Source: an uncultured Helicobacteraceae bacterium (GTDB taxonomy: Bacteria > Campylobacterota > Campylobacteria > Campylobacterales > UBA6016). From it: a stretch of DNA of 14,704 bases. The position numbers were made by a program, and so were the translations under genes. Location: positions 1 to 14,704 of the forward strand of contig CALJKN010000156.1 in the NCBI GenBank assembly GCA_937973585.1, written 5' to 3'. The notes under the pieces were generated by a model, which saw only the letters and a program-made list of their open reading frames with translations, was not told the origin of the DNA and made no database searches. Position 1 is the first letter of the stretch. Every line of letters begins with the position of its first letter. This document shows positions 5,819-13,952 of this stretch, one piece after another.

Positions 5819-7110
5819 GAGATAGCCAAATCAGATACTACTCTGTTTCTTCCAAGTTCTTTTGCCCTCTCTGCCATCTGTATAGACTTTTTTACCATAT
5901 CGGCAAAGCTCGTAAGCATCGTTGCGCATACCCCTACCGATACGCTATAAGAGATTGAGCCGTCTTTTGTTGCCACCCTACCCTCTCTAATAACATTTAA
6001 AAGCTTTTCAAAAGTATACTCAATATAGCCGTCCTCGACGTTAGTGAGTATTACGCAAAAGCTCTCGCCCGCATATCTACATACAATATCCGAGCCCCTA
6101 AAAGTAGATTCCAACCTCCTAGCAAGGTTTTTTAGCACGGAATCACCCGCATCGTGCCCGTATAACTGGTTTATCGTCTTGAAATTATCTATATCAATAA
6201 TACCTACTATAAAGTTGATATTACCCCTAACGGCATTAGCATGCAGTTTTTCACCTGTTGACATTAAATATTGTCTGTTATACAAAGAGGTTAGAAAATC
6301 AAAATTGGCATACTCTTTTTGAAGCTTTACAAGCATCAACCGCTCAATTCCCATATTGATCTTTGACAAAAAATCCTCTTTTAAAAAACCCTCTCCGATA
6401 GAGTCGTCTGCACCGTACTTTAGGGCTTTTAGCGGCAAAAAGGCATCATCGTTTGCGCCAATTGAGAGTATGTGAAGCATGTCCCTGCTTTTTACGCTCC
6501 GGATAGAATCAAGGACATCGAAGCCGCCAACATCTATACTATTTAAATCAATAGCAACGACTTCTATATTTTGATTTTGCCGAAGCAAAGAAAGTGCCTC
6601 ATTTTGGTTTTCGCAATAATGCAGCTTGAATTTATTTACCGTTAGTAGCTTTGAAATTTCGGAGTTTTCGCCAAGCGAACCGCCAAGTAGCAGTATCTCT
6701 ATATTTGAGTTTAGGGCAAGCCTTCTGATGATTCTAACAAGAGAATCAATATCGTCGATATCTCGCCTAAGGACGCAATCGGCAATATTTTTTGAGCTTA
6801 TAAGGGCTAGGGTGTCATTGTCAGTCTCTTTTATTACGGCAACCGTAGAGATTGCTGATTTAAGGGATAAATCAAGCGATGCAAAGTCATCCTCCGAGCC
6901 ATCCACGCAATCGATAATAGCGGCAAAATAGTCGCCATCACTGACCAATCCACGCTCTACGTCTTGAACGGAATGTGCCAAATGAACTTCACATTTTAAG
7001 TCTTTAAAAATTTTAGCGGCAAGGGCTTTTGCAAAAAGAGTATCGGACTCTTTTAGGATGATCTTTTTATCTGAGAAATCCTGTGTGAGCGAGTCCAGTG
7101 CTATCTTCAC
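5815..7110 (-). CDS. Tandem receiver response regulator with degenerate GGDEF domain (CbrR-like)
   Basis: Cytoplasmic signalling protein of 431 residues with two receiver domains (about 16-130 and 137-250) and a GGDEF domain (about 265-428). Each receiver keeps an acceptor aspartate (D67, D188), but other residues are altered: the acidic pair is ES or absent, and the conserved lysine is arginine or glutamate. In the GGDEF domain the metal-binding DID (D306) is present, yet the signature is A347-G-E-S-F351 instead of GGEEF. The inhibitory c-di-GMP site R338-G-S-D341 is intact. The domain order matches CbrR of C. jejuni, a bile-resistance regulator. The protein may bind c-di-GMP without making it. 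The start is GTG, 22 bases after the ftsZ stop, so it probably belongs to the division operon. Confidence 0.85.
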   Translation of the reverse strand: MKIALDSLTQDFSDKKIILKESDTLFAKALAAKIFKDLKCEVHLAHSVQDVERGLVSDGDYFAAIIDCVDGSEDDFASLDLSLKSAISTVAVIKETDNDTLALISSKNIADCVLRRDIDDIDSLVRIIRRLALNSNIEILLLGGSLGENSEISKLLTVNKFKLHYCENQNEALSLLRQNQNIEVVAIDLNSIDVGGFDVLDSIRSVKSRDMLHILSIGANDDAFLPLKALKYGADDSIGEGFLKEDFLSKINMGIERLMLVKLQKEYANFDFLTSLYNRQYLMSTGEKLHANAVRGNINFIVGIIDIDNFKTINQLYGHDAGDSVLKNLARRLESTFRGSDIVCRYAGESFCVILTNVEDGYIEYTFEKLLNVIREGRVATKDGSISYSVSVGVCATMLTSFADMVKKSIQMAERAKELGRNRVVSDLAIS

Positions 7111-7132
7111 GATAAAGCCCCCGTATTAAATT

Positions 7133-8269
7133 TTAGTCCATCTGCCTTCTAAGGTAAGTGGGTACTTGCAACTCATCTTCATCAAATGTTATGTCGTAGC
7201 CGCCACTGATCTTTCTAATGGCTCTGGCCTGTGGTTTTTCCTGTTGTTGCGGGGCGCTTACTTGAGATCTCTCAACAACTGCATTTGCAGCCTCTTTTTC
7301 AAAACCGGTTGCTACGATCGTGATAATAACCTTATCAATATCTATAGATTCGTCGGTTGTCGTACCGAAGATTACCTCTGCATCAGGACTTGCGCTCTCA
7401 AACACTATCGACATAGCCTGCTGAATCTGAACAAGAGGGTAGTTTGGATGGAGGTTAAAGTGAACCAAAACACCCATTGCCCCACTAATTGATATATTAT
7501 CAAACAAAGGGGATTCGATAGCATTTTTCATCGCCTGATAAGCAGCGTCATTGCCGCTTGATTCACCTACCCCCATCAATGCGGTTCCCCTATGGCTCAT
7601 TACGGTTTTTAAGTCCGCAAAGTCAAGGTTTATATCGGTAACTCCGTGTTTTAGAATAACACCGCTGATTCCCGTTACAGCTCTCGAAAGAACGTTATCT
7701 ACGATTTTAAAACTATCTTTTATCCCCATATTTTTATCTACTATCGCAAGTAGTTTATCATTTGGGATAACAACTATAGAGTCACATATCTTTTTGATTC
7801 CGGCAAGCCCTTCATCGGCAAACTTTCTTCTCTTTTGACCCTCGAATATAAAAGGCTTTGTTACAACCGCAACCGTTAGAGCTCCTATCTCTTTTGCAGC
7901 CTGAGAAACTACCTCTGCAGCCCCAGTACCCGTGCCGCCGCCAAGTCCTGCGGCAACGAATACCATATCAGCCCCTTCTAGGATTGATTTTAGCTCCTGA
8001 TAGCTCTCCTCGGCAGCGGCCTTACCTATCTCAGGCTTCATCCCGGCACCAAGCCCTCTTGTAAGTTTAGCACCCAACTGAACTTTTACCGGAGCCATTG
8101 AACCGTCTAGGGCTTGTCCGTCCGTATTTGCAACGACAAGTTCTATCCCCGTAACGTTTTCGTTAATCATATGATTGATCATATTGCATCCGCCACCGCC
8201 AACGCCTATAACCTTTATTTTGGCTCCGACTTTCGGTTTTAGCTCTTCGACTTGAAAAAGATCGTTCAT
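7133..8269 (-). CDS. ftsZ: Cell division protein FtsZ
   Basis: Tubulin-like GTPase that polymerises into the cytokinetic ring. It has 378 residues, normal for the family. The nucleotide-binding glycine-rich loop GGGGCN begins at about residue 24, the tubulin signature G110-GGTGTG-116 is intact, and the catalytic T7 loop reads N214-L-D216-F-A-D219. A linker rich in glutamine and alanine (about 335-355) leads to the conserved C-terminal peptide VPTYLRRQ, which in relatives binds FtsA and other division proteins. The ATG is preceded by AAGGA at good spacing and lies 23 bases after ftsA. No internal promoter stands out, so it is probably transcribed with ftsA. Confidence 0.98.
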   Translation of the reverse strand: MNDLFQVEELKPKVGAKIKVIGVGGGGCNMINHMINENVTGIELVVANTDGQALDGSMAPVKVQLGAKLTRGLGAGMKPEIGKAAAEESYQELKSILEGADMVFVAAGLGGGTGTGAAEVVSQAAKEIGALTVAVVTKPFIFEGQKRRKFADEGLAGIKKICDSIVVIPNDKLLAIVDKNMGIKDSFKIVDNVLSRAVTGISGVILKHGVTDINLDFADLKTVMSHRGTALMGVGESSGNDAAYQAMKNAIESPLFDNISISGAMGVLVHFNLHPNYPLVQIQQAMSIVFESASPDAEVIFGTTTDESIDIDKVIITIVATGFEKEAANAVVERSQVSAPQQQEKPQARAIRKISGGYDITFDEDELQVPTYLRRQMD

Positions 8270-8292
8270 TTATTATATTCCTTGGCTGAAAT

Positions 8293-9714
8293 TTAAAATA
8301 GTTGCGTGGCCCATCTCCAGAACCTTCCCATATATCCTTGAACTCCGGATTCATTTTTTTCATGGAGTTCTATGTGATTCAAAAGCCTCTTGTTTGTCTC
8401 TTTGGACTCTACAGGGTTTGACATAAATTGCGGCTGAAAGTCAACCTTTGGTTCTTCATCGGCAACCTCCTGTTTAATTTCCTCTTTTTTCTCTTCAAAA
8501 ACAGGATTCATATCCTCTTTTAGTCTTAGTTTTTTAGATGAATCGATCTCATATAGACAGCTTTTCCCTGCCGCATACTGAACCAAGCCTACCACAGTAG
8601 AGTATGAAGGATCTTTTTGAGCCTCAAAAAGCCCGTCAACCTCTTTTGATTTCGCAAACCTAACAGGTACATTGTCAAAAATACTGACAGCCAAATCACG
8701 AAGACCGTCTAGTTTTGTCATCCCTCCGGTAAATACGACACCGGCACCGATTTGATTTCTAAAGCCGCCTCTCTCAAGTGATTTTGCAAGTATCATTAAC
8801 GTCTCTTCGGCTCTTGCAAAAATTACACTTGAAACTATCTCCAACGAGACCTGATTACTCTCGCTCTCATTGCCTACTATCGGTAGCTCGATTAGAGCAT
8901 TGGAGCTTGAGTATAAAGAGCCGTACTCTAATTTGACGTTTTCGGCATCTTTGATCGGCGTATGCAGAGCCATCGAGAGGTCGTTTGTAATATGATGCGA
9001 ACCGACAGCCAGAAAATCGTTGTATCTGATAGAATTACCGAGATGCACGGCAATATTACTAGTTGCACCTCCTATATCTACTACCGCTACGCCCAACTCT
9101 TTTTCGTCATCGTTCAATACTGCAATAGCCGACGCATAAGCACTCAAAACTATATTTGCAATCTCTAGTCCGGCAAGCTTAACAGCCTTTCTAAGATTTT
9201 CAAGACTTGATTTTTGAACCGTTACGATATGGACACTAACCTCTAGTCTATTGCCGCTCATATCGATAGGATCTTCTATAAAATCCTGCTCGTCGACTTT
9301 AAAATCATACGGAAGAACATGTATGGTCTCATATTCAGACGGGATATTTGCGTTATAGAGCGCAGTCTGGATAGCCCTATTAATCTCTTTTAGGGTGATC
9401 TCACCGTTCGGTACGTTCACTATTCCATGCGAGTTTATACTTTTTGTGTATGCCCCCGAAATGGATACAGTAGCCTCACCTATCTCTATTCCAGCTATCC
9501 TTCTGGCATCGGAAACAGCCGTTTTGATTGATTTGGAGGCCAACTCTATGTTGGTTATAGCTCCCCTCTTCAGGCCGTTTGATTTGGCTATACCTATACC
9601 TGTAATATGCGGCTCACCGTCTCTTAACTCGGCTATGAGTGCACAGGTCTTCATAGACCCTACATCGATTGCCAAAATCGGCTTTACCGCATTCGCTCTA
9701 GTTTGGATATTCAT
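8293..9714 (-). CDS. ftsA: Cell division protein FtsA
   Basis: Actin-like ATPase that tethers FtsZ filaments to the membrane and recruits later division proteins. The protein has 473 residues, somewhat longer than the E. coli form because of an acidic, lysine-rich linker at about 385-455. Seen are the phosphate-1 motif D17-V-G-S with K22-T23, the phosphate-2 motif D213-I-G-G-A-T, and a GGMTKLDGL adenosine-site segment near residue 330. The last 15 residues (GYMGRFWRWATQLF and one before) form an amphipathic membrane-targeting helix. It starts eight bases after the stop of the chaperone gene, with AGAAGA as a weak ribosome site, so translational coupling is likely. Confidence 0.96.
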   Translation of the reverse strand: MNIQTRANAVKPILAIDVGSMKTCALIAELRDGEPHITGIGIAKSNGLKRGAITNIELASKSIKTAVSDARRIAGIEIGEATVSISGAYTKSINSHGIVNVPNGEITLKEINRAIQTALYNANIPSEYETIHVLPYDFKVDEQDFIEDPIDMSGNRLEVSVHIVTVQKSSLENLRKAVKLAGLEIANIVLSAYASAIAVLNDDEKELGVAVVDIGGATSNIAVHLGNSIRYNDFLAVGSHHITNDLSMALHTPIKDAENVKLEYGSLYSSSNALIELPIVGNESESNQVSLEIVSSVIFARAEETLMILAKSLERGGFRNQIGAGVVFTGGMTKLDGLRDLAVSIFDNVPVRFAKSKEVDGLFEAQKDPSYSTVVGLVQYAAGKSCLYEIDSSKKLRLKEDMNPVFEEKKEEIKQEVADEEPKVDFQPQFMSNPVESKETNKRLLNHIELHEKNESGVQGYMGRFWRWATQLF

Positions 9715-9722
9715 ATCTTCTG

Positions 9723-11213
9723 TTACTCTTTAGTACTCTTTGTAAAAGAGTCTGGCTTTATGTAAAGCTTCATCTCATACTTACTCTTTAAGTATTCTAG
9801 CACATTTTGATTAACAAGAGCCGCTTTAATATTTAGCAATGCCTTGTTATACACCATTTCGTCATTTATTGTACCATTTGTATCGGATATTTTTTGTTCT
9901 AATACTTTATAAAGAACGATTTTTGACCCGAGTGTAACCGAATCTTGTATATTTTTTGACCTAAATACATTTCCGGCCACCTCCATGCTCTCCATTTCAT
10001 TCAAACCGGATATTACGTTTTTACCGTTTTTCGAGATAAAACCGACATCTTTTGCCTCAAATCCGCTTTTTAATAGCTTTTCGCCCTCTGCCTTCATAAG
10101 GGCAGAAGCATTTTCCCTCTGAAGAGCAATTTTTGCCACTTTTGACGCTTCAGCAAAATCCATCTCCTTTGAAGGAACCACTTTAGATACTTTAACCACA
10201 AAAAAGCTCTCTCCAACCTGTATAGGTTTTAGCGTTGTCGGTTTTGCAGTTTTTACAAGCTCAGATGCAACCTGTGACGGCATAGGGGTAGTAGATAGCT
10301 TAACATCGTTCATCGCCCTCCCTTTTACCTTTGCGTCTTTGAGGTCTACATATTTTTTTAGAGCCTCTTTTTTTGCCGCTTTGATTTTTGCATTTTTAGC
10401 GACAAATTCTTTTGCCTCTTCAAAGCTCATTTTTTTTCCGTCTTTGTGATACAAAGAGCCGTTTTCGGCATACTCTTTTTTGATATCTTCGTCGCTAACC
10501 GCTATGGCGATAGAAGCTACATCTATAACTTCCAAATCAAACGAAGGTTCGGTTTTAAAATTCTTTTTGTTTTTCTCCCAAAACGCTTTTACCTCGGCTT
10601 CAGAAACCTCTTTTATAAAGCTCTCCCCGTTTAGTATTTTTACCCCGATTCTATCCGAAGAGAGTATCGAACACGACAGGGCGGCAGTCTCGTTTTTTGA
10701 GACCCTAGGGGCAAGCACGGAGGCCGCTTTTTCTATCAAAAGCTCTTTTTTTAGACCTCTCTCAAAGTCTGCCACGGCAAGCCCTGCATTTTTAAGAGCC
10801 ATAACATATTGCTCTTTATCGAATTTGCCGTTTTTTTGAAATGGCTCCATTGAGGCGATTTTGGAGGCAACCTCTTCATCGCTCACCCTCATCTCGTTCT
10901 CTTCGGCAAAGTTTTGAAGCAAGGCCTGATTTATAAGAGTCTGCAACACGGTATTCTCGAGATTTAGCTGTTTTAGCGTCGCCTCGTCAAGTTTTCCGCC
11001 GGTTACTTTTGAGTAGTAGTTGTACATATTTCCATACAGCGCCGAATAATCCTCTTTCGAGACCTTTACTTTTCCTACCTTTGCAACATCGCCCGACATA
11101 GAGCCGTAATCAAAACTCCCCCATCCTACAAAACCGGCTCCGACAAACGCTATTGTCGAAATCCAAATGGTGATAACAAGATATTTTCGATGCTTTTGCA
11201 TCCAACTAATCAT
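9723..11213 (-). CDS. Membrane-anchored periplasmic chaperone, SurA/PpiD N-terminal family
   Basis: Predicted periplasmic folding factor of 496 residues, equal in length (as I recall) to Cj0694 of C. jejuni, which also precedes ftsA. Residues 11-31 are one transmembrane anchor; the rest is periplasmic. Residues about 36-190 match the helical SurA_N/PpiD chaperone module (segments VGKVKVSKEDY, LQTLINQALLQ and VSDEEVASKI). A clear parvulin domain is not visible: the expected GGDLG and FG.HIIK signatures are missing from residues 230-350, so it may be a chaperone without prolyl isomerase activity. The gene is first of the ftsA-ftsZ operon. The ATG has AAGGG five bases upstream and a divergent promoter region ahead of it. 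Confidence 0.82.
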   Translation of the reverse strand: MISWMQKHRKYLVITIWISTIAFVGAGFVGWGSFDYGSMSGDVAKVGKVKVSKEDYSALYGNMYNYYSKVTGGKLDEATLKQLNLENTVLQTLINQALLQNFAEENEMRVSDEEVASKIASMEPFQKNGKFDKEQYVMALKNAGLAVADFERGLKKELLIEKAASVLAPRVSKNETAALSCSILSSDRIGVKILNGESFIKEVSEAEVKAFWEKNKKNFKTEPSFDLEVIDVASIAIAVSDEDIKKEYAENGSLYHKDGKKMSFEEAKEFVAKNAKIKAAKKEALKKYVDLKDAKVKGRAMNDVKLSTTPMPSQVASELVKTAKPTTLKPIQVGESFFVVKVSKVVPSKEMDFAEASKVAKIALQRENASALMKAEGEKLLKSGFEAKDVGFISKNGKNVISGLNEMESMEVAGNVFRSKNIQDSVTLGSKIVLYKVLEQKISDTNGTINDEMVYNKALLNIKAALVNQNVLEYLKSKYEMKLYIKPDSFTKSTKE

Positions 11214-11296
11214 ACAGACCCTTACTGCTCTATTTATAAAAATTAATTTGATTTTATAAAGATAAGTATTAAAATTCGGTAAAAAGGCCGTATCTT
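11214..11296. promoter_or_regulatory. Divergent promoter region between the division operon and bioA
   Basis: An 83-base, very AT-rich spacer lies between two outward-facing starts. The nearly symmetrical TTTATAAA at 11253-11260 offers a -10 box on both strands, with TTTGATT ahead of it on the plus strand. A second TATAAA on the minus strand (complement of 11233-11238) is only 20 bases from the ppiD-like ATG. Ribosome sites are AAGGG (complement of 11219-11224 region) for the minus gene and AAGG at 11284-11287 for bioA. No operator-like repeat is seen. The exact start points are uncertain. Confidence 0.5.
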
Positions 11297-12583
11297 ATGG
11301 AGTCGCAAAGACTTTTGTCAAATGATAGTTTACTAATCTGGCATCCGTGTATGCAACAAAAAAATTTTGAGTCCTTTCCCCCGATTTTTATCAAAGAGGC
11401 AAAAGGGGTATACCTTTACGGCAAAGATTCAAAAAGCTACATCGATGCCATCTCGTCATGGTGGGTAAATATCCTGGGGCACAAAAACCCAAAAATAGAC
11501 AAGGCAATCAAAGCACAACTAGACTCATTCGCACACATCATGACCGCAAATTTCACACACGAACCTATGATTAAACTTGCCGATAGACTAACGAAGCTAA
11601 CCAAAAACAGACTCGGCAAAGTTTTTTTTGCCGATAACGGTTCTAGTGCGATTGAGGCAGCACTAAAAATGGCTTTTCAATACCACAAGAACAAAGGGGC
11701 AACAAAAAAGCTCTTCGTCGCCCTCGAAAACTCTTACCACGGTGAAACTCTCGGTGCACTGAGCGTAGGAGACGTGGAGATATACAAAAAAACGTTTGCC
11801 CCTATTTTGCTACAAACAATAACCTCAAAAGCCCCAAAAGATACATCGGATACACAAAGCAAGCAGGCACTTTTGGAGCTTGAAAAAATCTTTTATGAAA
11901 AAGGGGGTGAAATTGCCGCTTTTATCATAGAGCCTCTTGTCCAATGTGCCGGAAATATGCAGATGCATTCACCTGATTTTTTATCCGGCGCAAAAAAATT
12001 GTGTGAAAAATACGGAGTTTTGTTTATAGCCGACGAGATTGCGGTCGGATTCGGGCGAACCGGCACTTTTTTTGCCCACGAAAAGGCAAATATTACCCCT
12101 GATATAATGTGCCTATCAAAAGGGATCACCGGAGGCTACCTCCCGCTTTCCGTAGTTTTGTGTACAAACGAAATTTATGAGGCTTTTTATGGCGATGGGA
12201 TTGAAAAAGCTTTTTTACACTCCCATTCATACTCGGGAAACGCCCTTGGATGTGCCGCCGCAAACGCCGTACTGGATATTTTTGAAGAGGAGTCCATACT
12301 AAAAAGTCTGGAGCCAAAAATCAAAAAAATTAATGAAGAGCTAGAAAACATAAAAGGGTTAAAAGCAGTCTCGAATGTCAGGCAAACCGGAATGATAGCA
12401 GCTTTCGAGGCAGAGCTAGCAATCCAGAATGTATCTAAACATATTTTTGAAGAGGGGATCAAAAACGGGGTTTTCCTAAGACCGCTCGGCAATACCGTTT
12501 ATATAATGCCTCCATATTGCATAGAAAATTCGGAGATTGAAAAAATCTTTGACGTAATTAAAAAAATCATCACAAGGCAATAA
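11297..12583 (+). CDS. bioA: Adenosylmethionine-8-amino-7-oxononanoate aminotransferase
   Basis: PLP-dependent class III aminotransferase that converts 7-keto-8-aminopelargonate to 7,8-diaminopelargonate in biotin synthesis, using S-adenosylmethionine as amino donor. The length, 428 residues, is normal. Diagnostic BioA features are W15-H-P-C-M-Q20 near the N-terminus, the ISSWWVN segment (about 52-58), the cofactor-phosphate stretch DNGSSAIEAALK, an ENSYHGET motif, the DEIAVGFGRTG cofactor aspartate segment, and the Schiff-base lysine K275 in LSKGITGGYLPLS. These separate it from ornithine-type aminotransferases. No other bio gene is in the window, so it stands alone among division and rRNA-modification genes. 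The rsmH start follows its stop by one base. Confidence 0.95.
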   Translation: MESQRLLSNDSLLIWHPCMQQKNFESFPPIFIKEAKGVYLYGKDSKSYIDAISSWWVNILGHKNPKIDKAIKAQLDSFAHIMTANFTHEPMIKLADRLTKLTKNRLGKVFFADNGSSAIEAALKMAFQYHKNKGATKKLFVALENSYHGETLGALSVGDVEIYKKTFAPILLQTITSKAPKDTSDTQSKQALLELEKIFYEKGGEIAAFIIEPLVQCAGNMQMHSPDFLSGAKKLCEKYGVLFIADEIAVGFGRTGTFFAHEKANITPDIMCLSKGITGGYLPLSVVLCTNEIYEAFYGDGIEKAFLHSHSYSGNALGCAAANAVLDIFEEESILKSLEPKIKKINEELENIKGLKAVSNVRQTGMIAAFEAELAIQNVSKHIFEEGIKNGVFLRPLGNTVYIMPPYCIENSEIEKIFDVIKKIITRQ

Positions 12584-12584
12584 T

Positions 12585-13496
12585 TTGCAATCACCCCACA
12601 TACCCGTTTTACTTCAAGAGGTTTTAGACAGTTTTGGGACACTTGACACCGGAACTTTTATAGATATGACCTTAGGATACGGCGGACACTCGGAGGCCAT
12701 ACTAAAAGCCCATCCTAAAATAAAGCTAATCGGGGTCGACAGGGACGACGAGGCTTTAGAATTTAGCAAAAACAGATTAGAGCCATACAAAGAGAGGGTA
12801 CGGTTTATAAAGTCCAATTTTGGCTCCGCAATGGATAAAATCAACGCCGACGATATAACGGGGATACTAGCCGACATAGGGGTCTCCTCCCTGCAGCTAG
12901 ACAAAGTGGAGAGGGGGTTTTCATTTGGCGGCGAAACGCTTGATATGAGGATGGATACCTCATCCGATTTTTCTGCCTATGACGTTGTAAACTACTACTC
13001 CGAAGGGGAACTGGAGAGGATCATCAGAGTTTACGGAGAGGAGCGGATGTCAAAAAAAATCGCCTCCATGATTGTAAAAAAAAGGAAAGAGAGAAAAATA
13101 GAGAGCTCAAAAGAGCTATCGGAGCTTATAGCTTCAAACATCAAGGGGTGGAAAATACACCCGGCCACCCTCACTTTTCAAGCAATCAGGATAGAGGTAA
13201 ACTCTGAGCTTACCGAATTAGAAAAGCTATTAGAATGCGTGAAAAAAGCTAAAAAAACCGGACTCATTTTGGGTATTATTTCGTTTCATTCACTAGAGGA
13301 CAGGATTGTTAAAACAGCTTTTAAAGAGTGGTCGAGAGGGTGCATCTGCCCGCCGGAAGCCTTTAGATGCGAATGCGGTGGAAAAAATGAAATCGGCGAG
13401 ATAATCACCAAAAAACCCATCACCGCATCGCAATCCGAAATCAAGCATAACCCAAGAGCCAGAAGTGCAAAACTAAGAGTATTTAGGTTTTATTAA
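12585..13496 (+). CDS. rsmH: 16S rRNA (cytosine(1402)-N(4))-methyltransferase
   Basis: RsmH (MraW) methylates N4 of C1402 in the decoding centre of 16S rRNA. The protein has 303 residues, the usual size. Conserved features: HIPVLLQEVL at the N-terminus, SAM-binding D27-MTLGYGGH-35, GVDRD with D52, ADIGVSSLQLD, ERGFSF, DMRMD, the FQAIRIEVNSEL helix, the ISFHSLEDRIVK motif and a C-terminal NPRARSAKLRVF. The CxC-x6-CxC cysteine pattern near residue 250 is common in the family. The start is TTG at 12585, which puts HIPVLL at its proper distance from the N-terminus; an AGG within the end of bioA is the only ribosome-site candidate. Its TAA shares a base with the ATG of the next gene, as in dcw clusters where mraW is followed by ftsL. 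Confidence 0.96.
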   Translation: MQSPHIPVLLQEVLDSFGTLDTGTFIDMTLGYGGHSEAILKAHPKIKLIGVDRDDEALEFSKNRLEPYKERVRFIKSNFGSAMDKINADDITGILADIGVSSLQLDKVERGFSFGGETLDMRMDTSSDFSAYDVVNYYSEGELERIIRVYGEERMSKKIASMIVKKRKERKIESSKELSELIASNIKGWKIHPATLTFQAIRIEVNSELTELEKLLECVKKAKKTGLILGIISFHSLEDRIVKTAFKEWSRGCICPPEAFRCECGGKNEIGEIITKKPITASQSEIKHNPRARSAKLRVFRFY

Positions 13497-13789
13497 TGAG
13501 CGAACAAGGTAGCGGAAAATTTGAGTTATTAGACGAAATAGACGGCCTAAACCAAAAAAAGGAGGAGGGGCTAACGGCCAAGCAAATAAAATATGCACTT
13601 TTTTTTCTCATTATATCGGTAGCCGTAGCCGCCCCAAAGATATATCTCTCCTCCACGATATACTACTTAAGCCTTGAGACGGATACGCTCTATTCCGGCT
13701 ACAAATCGCTCAAAGAGGAAAACGGCAAGTTGGAGCAAAAGCTCGAATATATGAGATACAAAGGGACTATTCTTAGTACTATTGATTAA
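13496..13789 (+). CDS. Small bitopic membrane protein, probable FtsL analogue
   Basis: This 97-residue protein has an acidic cytoplasmic N-terminus (1-28), one transmembrane segment (about 31-51) and a periplasmic region (about 60-92) with heptad-like leucines (YLSLETDTL, YKSLKEENGKLEQKLEYM), predicted as a coiled coil. That topology is the same as FtsL, and its place immediately after rsmH (mraW), sharing a base of the stop codon, is the classical position of ftsL. Sequence identity to FtsL is typically too low to see by eye, so the assignment rests on topology and position. A role in septal peptidoglycan synthesis with FtsB/FtsQ-like partners is inferred. No ftsI follows it, unlike in E. 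coli. Confidence 0.65.
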   Translation: MSEQGSGKFELLDEIDGLNQKKEEGLTAKQIKYALFFLIISVAVAAPKIYLSSTIYYLSLETDTLYSGYKSLKEENGKLEQKLEYMRYKGTILSTID

Positions 13790-13952
13790 TTCTCACATTT
13801 TAGGCAAAACCCCAAATGAGGTCTTCAAAGCGAGCGCTCTCGCAACTAGACTCTGATAAATTTATATTTATTTCAGAGGGTTCAATTCAAAGACTATTAA
13901 GCTTCAATACATAAAATACAGAGGTTTCTAAAAATCCACACAAAGGTATTGT
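13790..13952. other. Intergenic region with two hairpins before the 72-residue gene
   Basis: In this 163-base gap two stem-loops follow each other: gcgag-cgct-ctcgc at 13830-13843 (5-bp stem, 4-base loop) and a longer imperfect one at 13851-13878, ctctga pairing with tcagag plus five inner A-T pairs and a two-base bulge. Neither is followed by a T-run, so neither is a standard terminator. A TAAAAT at 13912-13917 may be the -10 of the next gene. An open frame of 32 codons (13816-13914) has no convincing ribosome site and was not called as a gene. The block could be a leader structure or a member of a dispersed repeat. Confidence 0.4.

Noticed and set aside
7166..8064. Several plus-strand open frames opposite ftsZ
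   Set aside because: They are shadows of the highly conserved ftsZ sequence on the other strand and have repetitive, low-quality translations.
12126..12492. Minus-strand open frames opposite bioA
   Set aside because: bioA is complete and conserved across this stretch; these frames have no ribosome sites or recognisable domains.
13816..13914. 32-codon open frame in the intergenic gap
   Set aside because: The only ribosome-site candidate is a poor AGG eleven bases away, and the frame coincides with two hairpins, so it was described within the gap and not called as a gene.
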